This document shows, piece after piece, positions 8,406 through 14,892 of a DNA stretch of 64,000 nucleotides (positions are counted from its first letter, which is position 1; each line of letters begins with the position of its first letter). The notes below the pieces were generated by a model. The model worked only from the letters and a program-made list of their open reading frames with translations. It was not told where the DNA came from and searched no databases. The translations under genes and the position numbers were made by a program. Origin of the DNA: Halpernia humi (GTDB lineage Bacteria; Bacteroidota; Bacteroidia; Flavobacteriales; Weeksellaceae); contig NZ_FNUS01000005.1 of the NCBI RefSeq assembly GCF_900108025.1, forward strand, positions 124,001 through 188,000, written 5' to 3'.

Positions 8406-8492
8406 CTCTCACATCTTTTAAACATAAGCACGAAGCTACGGAGGACACAAGTCTTCTGTACTTCGTGCTTTTTTTATGTTAAGATGTGAGAG
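8406..8492 (+). terminator. Long hairpin with embedded intrinsic terminator
   Basis: An outer stem of 12 perfect pairs (8406-8417 with 8481-8492), a short CATAA/TTATG stem (8423-8427 with 8474-8478) and an inner stem (GCACGAAG 8428-8435 with CTTCGTGC 8461-8468, prolonged to 8446/8451 with two G-T pairs and a bulge) form one imperfect hairpin of about 37 pairs with an ACAA loop. A run of seven T follows the inner stem at 8469-8475, which fits an intrinsic terminator for the lysis cassette. The outer stem is unusual for a terminator and may protect the 3' end. Confidence 0.65.
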
Positions 8493-8521
8493 CCACAAAT
8501 ATAAAAACTAAAACCAATACA

Positions 8522-9160
8522 ATGAACAAATACCACAAAATTTTAAACAAAATCCTTGAAAAAGGCAAATTACAGGAAAATAAAAAGGGTAATATTAATT
8601 ATTTACTCAATGAACATTTATCGTTGAAACCCGCTGATCTATTGGAAATATTTGAAGGTCATGGAATAGCCCGGAATAAACTCAAAACAGAATTGGACTT
8701 GTTCCAGTCAGGTGAACGATTAACTGAGCGATATAGAGAAGCTGGCATACCTTGGTGGGATTACTGTGGACCAATCCTGGTTAATAGTTACCCAACCTAT
8801 TTTGAACAACTTCCGGATTTGATCAAAAAAATAAATAGAGAGAAGCGAAATAGTAAAAATTATGTGTTGTTTTTAGGTAAGAATGATACAGAGAGCAATC
8901 AGCAACCCTGTCTGTCATTAATACAGTTTCAAATCGATCAGGGAAAATTGGCTGTATCTGCGTATCAAAGAAGTTCGGACGCGAATTTAGGTTTGCCGGC
9001 GGATATTTACCATTTGTATCTTATCAGCAGGCAAATTGATGTACCTTTAAAAAGTATTTCTTTGTTTTTAGGGAATGTTCATGTGTACGAAAACAACAAA
9101 GAATCAACAGTTAAGTTATTAGCCGGTGAATCAGTTAAGTTTGCTTTAAACGTCAATTAA
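8522..9160 (+). CDS. Shortened thymidylate synthase-fold protein with dCMP-type Asp
   Basis: Starting at ATG 8522, the 212-residue product is collinear with thymidylate synthase: WDYCGPI near 79-85, QPCLSLIQFQ with the nucleophile Cys130, YQRSSDANLGLPADI with Arg150, Asp153 and Asp161, and GNVHVYE with His187/Tyr189. Distances equal those of E. coli ThyA (Cys146, Arg166, Asp169, Asn177). The Asn177 position is Asp, as in dCMP/CMP hydroxymethylases such as T4 gp42. The N-terminal phosphate Arg (Arg21) and the Arg-Arg pair before the active site are missing, and the last about 35 residues are absent. The upstream GTG at 8486 lies in the hairpin and is not the likely start. Function may be altered or lost. 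Confidence 0.7.
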   Translation: MNKYHKILNKILEKGKLQENKKGNINYLLNEHLSLKPADLLEIFEGHGIARNKLKTELDLFQSGERLTERYREAGIPWWDYCGPILVNSYPTYFEQLPDLIKKINREKRNSKNYVLFLGKNDTESNQQPCLSLIQFQIDQGKLAVSAYQRSSDANLGLPADIYHLYLISRQIDVPLKSISLFLGNVHVYENNKESTVKLLAGESVKFALNVN

Positions 9161-9172
9161 AACCAATTTAAA

Positions 9173-9194
9173 AGGGCTTTCATTTGAAAGCCCT
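9173..9194 (+). terminator. Intrinsic terminator after the TS-like gene
   Basis: AGGGCTTTC (9173-9181), loop ATTT, GAAAGCCCT (9186-9194) form a perfect 9-base stem 13 bases after the TS-like stop. The T-rich stretch behind it is short and interrupted (ATATTTGTTTTC), so termination may be moderate. It marks the last recognised phage gene. Confidence 0.7.
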
Positions 9195-9507
9195 ATATTT
9201 GTTTTCGCTAAACGATTTGTGTTTTTTCTTTACATTTTGTTTTGAAAATTTTTACTTTTCGATTTGGCGATTATAAATTCAATTTTATTATTAAATATTT
9301 TAAACAAAAAAAATAATAAAATTGCTCCAGGATAGAGCAAGAATGCAATATATATATTCATAATTTCTATTTCTTATTTTTTTCTGCATTCTCAACTGCA
9401 TTTTTAGCACTATTCATATTTATGGGGTCAGATAGCCATTTAACAATTATATTTACGTCTTTTTTATTGTTATTTATAGTTTTGTAAAACGCTCCTCTTA
9501 ATGCCGG

Positions 9508-9889
9508 CCCGATGGCGCGGATTTGCAATCCGTGACAATTTCTAAACATTCTACTTGACTTTAAAAATTATTGATTTCAATTGCCCGATGGCGCGGATTT
9601 GCAATCCGTGATAAGTTCTAAACATTCTACTTGGCTTTAAAAATTATTGATTTCAAGTTTCATATTTTTTAGATTGTATTCATTATTTAAAAATAAGAAA
9701 AAACATTCAAACACCCGATGGCGCGGATTTGCAATCCGTGATAAGTTCCAAACATTCTACTTGACTTTAAAAATTATTGATTTCAATTGTCATACTTTTT
9801 AGATTTGTATTCATTATTTAAAAATAAGAAAAAACATTCAAACTTCTTATAAGTTTTACCAGCACGGTTTGCAAATCCGCGCTATCGGG
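9508..9889. repeat. Border repeat array with GCGGATTTGCAATCC core, three direct and one inverted copy
   Basis: The stretch 9161-9942 has no convincing gene. It holds a 27-base motif at 9508, 9584 and 9714 (direct) and at 9863-9889 (inverted, two differences). Each copy contains a small palindrome (CGGATT TGC AATCCG). The flanking sequence is also repeated: 9536-9583, 9612-9659 and 9742-9785 are nearly the same, and copies 2 and 3 share a further block. Spacing is 76 and 130 bases. It looks like a REP-type element amplified in tandem. Being next to the phage end, it may be a hot spot for insertion. Confidence 0.8.
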
Positions 9890-9942
9890 CTAACTGATAT
9901 ACAGTGCTTTTTATTTCTTATTCTATCCGATGTTTTCGATAG

Positions 9943-11433
9943 TTATTTTCCGATACAGAACTTTGAAAAAATATTCCCCAAAACTTCATCATTGGTAAAT
10001 TCGCCAGAAATCTCTCCGAGGTTTTCTAAAGCATTGCGCAATTCGTAGGCGAGAAGTTCGGTGGAAATTTTTGCTGAAATCGCTTCTTTCACGGCATCTA
10101 TGGCGAGAAGAGAATTTTTTAGGGCTTCATAATGCCGCTGGTTGGTTACCACAACATTAGATTCTGATTCTCTTAAATCTTCAATATAACTTGCCAATTC
10201 GGTTTTGATGCTTTCCACACTTTCTGGGTCTTTTGCAGAAATTCCTAAAATCGTGTTTGTCACATCTGGAAATAATTCGGTTTTTATTTTGGTGTCAAAA
10301 TCATTCTCAAAATAACCGCCTTTAAGGTCGATTTTATTGTGTAGTAAAATGATTTTCAAATCTTTACGCTGAAATTCTTTTATAAAACTAATGACTTCCC
10401 GCGGCGTAGAATCAAATTCATCATAAAGATAAAGCAGAATTTTTGCGGAAGCAATTTTCTCCTTCGCTTTTTGCACGCCGATTTTTTCAATTTCGTCCGT
10501 CGTTTCTCGCAATCCTGCGGTATCAATGAATCTGAATGCGTTTCCTTTAATGTGCAACACTTCCTCTATCGTATCGCGCGTCGTTCCTGCAATAGAACTT
10601 ACAATGGCGCGTTCTTCTTTTAATAACGCATTCAAAAGTGTAGATTTCCCGGCGTTTGGCTTCCCGATAATCGCTACTTCTACTCCATTTTTGACAGCAT
10701 TTCCATATTTGAAACTTTCAATGAGTGAATTAAGTTTATTTTCTATTTTAATTAATAAATTACTCAAAGCCGTTCTATCAGCAAACTCCACGTCTTCTTC
10801 GGCAAAATCCAATTCCAATTCTACGAAAGACACAAAATTTAAAAGTTCAGTTCGCAATAAAGAAATTTCTTTAGTAATGCCGCCTTTTAATTGATTTAAA
10901 GCCAATTTTCGCGAAGCCTCATTTTCGGAAGCAATTAAATCTGCAATAGATTCGGCTTGGGATAAATCTATTCTGCCGTTCATAAAAGCGCGCATCGTAA
11001 ACTCACCTGCTTTCGCCAATCTTGCTCCATTTTTCACCAAAACTTCCAATATTTTTTTCGCAATATGTGGCGAACCGTGGAAGGAAATTTCCACCACATT
11101 TTCTGCCGTAAAAGTCTTCGGCGCCAGAAACACGGAAACCATTACTTCGTCGATCAGTTCTTGGTTGTCGGTTGTCGGTTGCTGGTTGCCGGATTCAGAA
11201 ACTTGCTTCTCGTTTCCCGTTTCAGGTCTAATATCTAATATCTCAGTTCTATTTTCCACCACAAATCCATAATGAACCGAGTGCGATTTCGCGGTTAATA
11301 AATTACTTCCCTTAAAACATTTCTGCGCAATTTCCACCGCATCTTTCCCGGAAAGCCGGATGATTCCGAGCGCGCCCATTCCGTTTGCCGTCGCCAAAGC
11401 ACAAATTGTATCCTGATTTAAATTGCCGTTCAT
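9943..11433 (-). CDS. mnmE: tRNA modification GTPase MnmE
   Basis: MnmE, with MnmG, modifies U34 of tRNAs read at NNA/NNG codons (cmnm5U/nm5U). The 496-residue protein has the N-terminal formyl-THF-binding domain (about 1-155, FHGSPHIAKKILE and KAGEFTMRAFMNG), the helical domain and the inserted GTPase: G1 GKPNAGKST (257-265), G2 TTRD (284-287), G3 DTAG (304-307), G4 NKID (366-369), ending with the conserved FCIGK whose Cys is typical. Usual length is 450-465; the excess is a 31-residue insertion at 61-91 that looks like an intergenic repeat. Start is ATG 11433. It is the first chromosomal gene beside the phage. Confidence 0.95.
   Translation of the reverse strand: MNGNLNQDTICALATANGMGALGIIRLSGKDAVEIAQKCFKGSNLLTAKSHSVHYGFVVENRTEILDIRPETGNEKQVSESGNQQPTTDNQELIDEVMVSVFLAPKTFTAENVVEISFHGSPHIAKKILEVLVKNGARLAKAGEFTMRAFMNGRIDLSQAESIADLIASENEASRKLALNQLKGGITKEISLLRTELLNFVSFVELELDFAEEDVEFADRTALSNLLIKIENKLNSLIESFKYGNAVKNGVEVAIIGKPNAGKSTLLNALLKEERAIVSSIAGTTRDTIEEVLHIKGNAFRFIDTAGLRETTDEIEKIGVQKAKEKIASAKILLYLYDEFDSTPREVISFIKEFQRKDLKIILLHNKIDLKGGYFENDFDTKIKTELFPDVTNTILGISAKDPESVESIKTELASYIEDLRESESNVVVTNQRHYEALKNSLLAIDAVKEAISAKISTELLAYELRNALENLGEISGEFTNDEVLGNIFSKFCIGK
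11161..11253 (-). repeat. In-frame low-complexity insertion within mnmE
   Basis: On the + strand this piece contains GGTTGTCGGTTGTCGGTTG-type short direct repeats followed by CTAATATCTAATATCT. It encodes residues 61-91 (NRTEILDIRPETGNEKQVSE...), a polar stretch absent from usual MnmE, where YGF(I/V) is soon followed by IDEV. Both micro-repeats look like intergenic filler seen in this group of bacteria (from memory), so insertion of an intergenic element with the frame kept is the likely origin. Its place is a surface loop of the N-terminal domain by family knowledge. Confidence 0.6.
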
Positions 11434-11466
11434 GCTGCAAAATTACGGAAATAATCCTGTTTTTTT

Positions 11467-11555
11467 TAGGAGCAAGACGGTTTCGCTTTTTCCAAAGATG
11501 AGTCCCGCTGTCCACTCTATCCCGCCGCGGCGGGGATGCCGTTTCCATCGGGGCT
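11467..11555. repeat. GC-rich dispersed repeat, copy 1
   Basis: The segment between mnmE and the AbiH gene contains the 14-base perfect palindrome CCCGCCGCGGCGGG (11520-11533), far above the local GC level. Most of the 89 bases recur at 39886-39974 in the same orientation, from AGGAGCAAG to ATCGGGGCTA, with few differences; a partial inverted copy is at 57061-57118. It is intergenic in all cases. It may be a REP-like element, and the palindrome may act as a transcription barrier. Confidence 0.75.
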
Positions 11556-11619
11556 AGGTTGACGGGGATTTTTTCTTTTGGAGGTTTTAAAATATTTTTA
11601 ATTTAAATTATTCATTTTG

Positions 11620-11627
11620 TATATTTG
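11620..11627 (+). promoter_or_regulatory. -7 box TATATTTG for the AbiH gene
   Basis: TATATTTG matches the Bacteroidota -7 consensus TAnnTTTG and lies 23 bases before the AbiH start. The -33 region has no clean TTG. It suggests the defence gene is transcribed on its own and not from the phage. Confidence 0.5.
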
Positions 11628-11649
11628 GTAATAACTTAAATAGAATATA

Positions 11650-12876
11650 ATGCCCAAAATACTCATTACCGGAAATGGATTTGACTTAAATTTCAATTTA
11701 CCAACATCATATTCTGATTTAATGGCAGTTTTAAGTTTCATCGAAAAAAATATCATTTTCAATTTCGAATCTATTTATTCTAACTCTGCGAATTTTAATA
11801 ACATAGAAAAATATTTTGACAATAAAATAAATTTTGATATCGATGGAATCAATTCTTTAAAAGATGATCTCAAACAAAATCTATGGTTTCAATTTTTTAA
11901 AAATGAATTATCTATCGAAACTTGGATTAACTTTGAAAATAAAATCAACTATGTTATAAATTCACTACTTTCTTCAATATCAATTATCAACGAAAAATTT
12001 TTCTCCCAAAAACCTGTAGGTTTAAATCTACAATTTTACAAACCAAGTACACTTAATAACAATATTGAAATTATAAATATTTTATCATTTTTTAAAATAA
12101 TTTTAAAAAGTGCTGATAATTATAATTGGACTTTTAATAAGGAATATCTTATAAAAAAATATAACTATTTCATCTCATTAGACACTCAAAAAATCGTAAA
12201 TTTTCTAAACCAACAATTAATTGAATTTAAAAACATTTTCAACAATTATTTTTCATTATTCATAATACCTCTGTATGATAATAATGAGATAAAATTTGAC
12301 AAAAAAATTCTAAGAGCTATTAATTATTATTTTACATTTAATTATACTCCAACATTTGAAAAATTTTTTCCTTCAAATATAAAATCAAATTATTTGCATG
12401 GACGAATTAATTCTGCGAAAAATTCCATTGTTTTAGGTATAAATGATGTTCCAAATAACATTGATAATAAAATTTATTTTCTTCCATTCACAAAATATTA
12501 TCAAAAATTAAATAATAGTACAGACTATTTTTTTTTAGACGAAATAAAAGATTTAAATAAAAATTCATCCACAACCAATTATGAATTTTATTTTTGGGGT
12601 CATTCTTTAGATCGCTCAGATGAAGACTACATCAATGAAATCTTTGATTTTACTAAAATCAATTCAAATATGAAAAAAATAATTGTAATTTACCACGATG
12701 ATGTTTCCAGATCAAAATTACTTTTAAATTTACTTGATATTAGAGGTAAAAGAGATATACTAAGCAAAATGCGGAAAAAAGAATTAATTTTTCATAAGGC
12801 AAATTCAATTGAATTAATCGATGCTTTAAACAAAGATATTCATGTAAAAATTTATTCAACTCCTACAATTCATTAA
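11650..12876 (+). CDS. AbiH-family abortive infection protein
   Basis: The 408-residue protein has the AbiH marks: GNGFDLNFNLPTSYSD at 8-23, WINFE at 92-96, TFNYTPTFE at 229-237, a His-Gly pair at 250-251 and FWGHSLDRSDEDY at 315-327. AbiH was described as a phage abortive-infection gene in Lactococcus; its reaction is not known. The gene has its own -7 box, its A+T content is clearly above its neighbours (long poly-A/T, Asn/Lys-rich protein), and it sits between a prophage-side gene and a broken oxidoreductase, all of which suggest recent transfer. The start at 11650 fits the motif spacing. Confidence 0.85.
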   Translation: MPKILITGNGFDLNFNLPTSYSDLMAVLSFIEKNIIFNFESIYSNSANFNNIEKYFDNKINFDIDGINSLKDDLKQNLWFQFFKNELSIETWINFENKINYVINSLLSSISIINEKFFSQKPVGLNLQFYKPSTLNNNIEIINILSFFKIILKSADNYNWTFNKEYLIKKYNYFISLDTQKIVNFLNQQLIEFKNIFNNYFSLFIIPLYDNNEIKFDKKILRAINYYFTFNYTPTFEKFFPSNIKSNYLHGRINSAKNSIVLGINDVPNNIDNKIYFLPFTKYYQKLNNSTDYFFLDEIKDLNKNSSTTNYEFYFWGHSLDRSDEDYINEIFDFTKINSNMKKIIVIYHDDVSRSKLLLNLLDIRGKRDILSKMRKKELIFHKANSIELIDALNKDIHVKIYSTPTIH

Positions 12877-12884
12877 TACAAAAA

Positions 12885-13859
12885 ATGCAAGCCATCCACA
12901 TCACAAAATCCGGCGGGCCGGAAGTTTTACAATTACAGGAAACCCCAAAACCAAAACCCGAAAAAAACCAGGTCTTAATTAAAGTAAAAGCCGCAGGTGT
13001 CAATCGCAGCGATGTGATCACGCGCCAAAACACCAATACTTACGGCAAAAATTCACCCGAAACTTTAATTCCCGGCTTAGAAGTTTCCGGCGAAATAACA
13101 GAACTCGGCGAGAATGTAACAGATTAAAAGTTCGGCGATAAAGTTTGTGCTTTAATTCCCGGCGGCGGTTACGCGGAATTTGTCGCGGTAGAAAGTTCGC
13201 ATTGTCTTCCCATTCCTGAAGGCATAAGTTTAGAAGACGCCGCCGCAATTCCCGAAACTGTTTTCACCGTTTGGTTTGATGTCTTTCATTTGGGGAAACT
13301 TCAAGCGGGAGAAAAATTATTAATTCACGGCGGCACAAGCGGCATCGGAACCATGGGTTTGCAGATGGCAAAAGCGTGGGGTTGCGAAACCTACTCCACG
13401 GCGGGAACAGATGAAAAGGTGGATTTCCTCAAAAATTTGGGCGTTGATCACGTCATCAATTACAAAAAAGAAAACTTCGAGGAGGTTTGGAAAGATGAGA
13501 AAATTGATGTGATTTTAGATATGGTCGGCGGAGATTACACCCAAAAAAATCTGGAAATCCTCAATAAAAAAGGCAGATTGGCGTACATTAATGGCATGAA
13601 AAGTTCTAACGTTAATATAAATTTGCGAACGATCATGGCAAAAAATTTACTTTTAACAGGTAGTTTTCTAAAGCCACAAACGGACGACATAAAAACACAA
13701 ATTGCAGAAGACATCGCCAAAAACATCTGGCCAATGTTTGAATCAAAGAAAATAAAACCAATTATTTACAAAACCTTTCCGCTCGCAGATGCCGCAGAAG
13801 CGCATAAATTAATGGAAAGCAGCGAACATATCGGTAAGATTTTATTGACAATGGATTGA
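12885..13859 (+). pseudogene. Medium-chain zinc-free quinone oxidoreductase, interrupted by a nonsense codon
   Basis: Two segments in the same frame (12885-13127 and 13128-13859) form one 324-codon NADPH:quinone reductase-like protein. The first gives the GroES-like part (GVNRSDVITRQ, GLEVSGEITELGENVTD), then a TAA at 13125-13127 where the family has a sense codon (before KFGDKVCALIPGGGYAE), then GYAEFV, the Rossmann fold (LLIHGGTSGIGTMGLQMAKA) and the C-terminal HIGKILL. No frame change is needed, so a single base change explains it. The second half lacks a good start close to the stop. It could also be an assembly error; if the codon is real, the gene is inactive. Confidence 0.85.
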
Positions 13860-14224
13860 TTTTATTTTTTACTGGTTAAGATTCCTCACTCTACTTTTTT
13901 GCACTTTGATTGACAAACTTTGGGAAAAAACCCATCATAAATTCAAGAAATTTTACAATTAAAATCTGATTTTTAGATGAGTTTCTAATCTTGATTTTCA
14001 AAATTTTTTATTAACGCTTCCGTCCCTTAAATGGAAACTCCACTATAAATAATTGCAAGTTCATAAAATGAAATATTCAAAATTTTATGCTAAAATAATT
14101 TAATATTATATTAAAAAGCAAAATTAAATAAAGAATAATCAATTTATGGCAATAAAATTGTAACCAATTAGCCGAATAAAAATTATTCGTAATTATATTT
14201 AATTTAATCATCAAGAAAATTATT
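13860..14224. other. Gene-free stretch with one small palindrome
   Basis: No open frame or RNA gene is visible in these 365 bases. The only structure noted is CGAATAA-AAA-TTATTCG (14173-14189), a perfect 7-base inverted repeat about 36 bases before the DUF4142 start, which could be an operator. The rest is plain AT-rich sequence. Confidence 0.4.
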
Positions 14225-14824
14225 ATGAAAAATTCAATTTTAACCTTGCTTGCAATAGCATCTCTAACGGCTTGCAAAAAAAAAGAAACCACTACGGTTG
14301 ACAATACAATGGACAGCACCAAAATGGCTTCACCAAAGGATTCTACAATGATGACAACAGATTCTACTGCGATGAAAGAAGCAACAACAATGTTAAGTGA
14401 ACAAGATAAAACCTTTGCAGATGCAGCCGCAAAAGGTGGCATGATGGAAGTGATACTCGGAAATATTGCTGCAACAAACGGTTCTAACCAAAAAGTTAAA
14501 GATTTTGGAATCATGATGGTTGACGACCACACTAAAGCAAATAATGAATTAAAAACCTGGGCAATGACTGCCAATTATAAATTACCAACCAATTTGGATG
14601 CGGATCAACAAAAAACTGTTGATAACCTAAAAATGAAAATGGGCGCTGATTTTGATAAGGCTTATATCAATTTAATGGTGCCAGATCATAAAGCTGTAAT
14701 TGAAGCCTTCAAAAAAGAATCTATGGCCGGAACGGGCGACCTAAAAGCATTTGCGACGAAAACAATACCAACTTTAGAAACACATTTAAAGAAAGCGGAA
14801 GATGCGATGAAAATGATAAAATAA
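14225..14824 (+). CDS. DUF4142 lipoprotein
   Basis: The 199-residue protein has a lipoprotein signal (LLAIASLTAC, Cys17), a Ser/Thr/Asp/Met-rich linker (about 20-60) and a DUF4142 domain, which is a ferritin-like four-helix bundle: FADAAAKGGMMEVILGNIA (about 68-86), VKDFGIMMVDDHTKANNEL (about 96-114) and VPDHKAVIEAFKKES (about 153-168). The His in VDDHT and PDHK are typical. DUF4142 proteins are widespread in Bacteroidota and often grow with stress, but no activity is established. It is a single gene with a terminator behind it. Confidence 0.85.
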   Translation: MKNSILTLLAIASLTACKKKETTTVDNTMDSTKMASPKDSTMMTTDSTAMKEATTMLSEQDKTFADAAAKGGMMEVILGNIAATNGSNQKVKDFGIMMVDDHTKANNELKTWAMTANYKLPTNLDADQQKTVDNLKMKMGADFDKAYINLMVPDHKAVIEAFKKESMAGTGDLKAFATKTIPTLETHLKKAEDAMKMIK

Positions 14825-14849
14825 ATTTTCATGGTTTTTAGCAATTACA

Positions 14850-14876
14850 AAATCCTGCCGAAAAGCGGGATTTTTT
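14850..14876 (+). terminator. Terminator after the DUF4142 gene
   Basis: AAATCCTGC (14850-14858) pairs with GCGGGATTT (14865-14873) with one G-T pair, followed by TTTATG and TTTTTTTT. It can also serve the opposite-strand radical SAM gene that ends at 14893. Confidence 0.75.
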
Positions 14877-14892
14877 ATGTTTTTTTTAAGAT

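Noticed and set aside
8486-8521. GTG start for the TS-like gene
   Set aside because: The GTG lies in the 3' arm of the terminator hairpin; the family alignment starts at ATG 8522.
1-9200. Extracellular contractile injection system instead of a phage
   Set aside because: The LysM-like and baseplate genes would fit, but an endolysin and spanin-like gene follow, and no AAA ATPase or toxin gene is seen. Head genes are outside the window, so a tailocin is not excluded.
9367-9549. 60-residue minus-strand frame
   Set aside because: Its first third is translated from the border repeat; no start signal and no family. Probably chance, or a decayed gene end.
9508-9889. CRISPR array
   Set aside because: Copies are too few, spacing is 76 and 130 bases with repeated spacers, and no cas gene is near.
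11312-11548. 78-residue minus-strand frame
   Set aside because: It runs out of the GC-rich repeat into mnmE in another frame.
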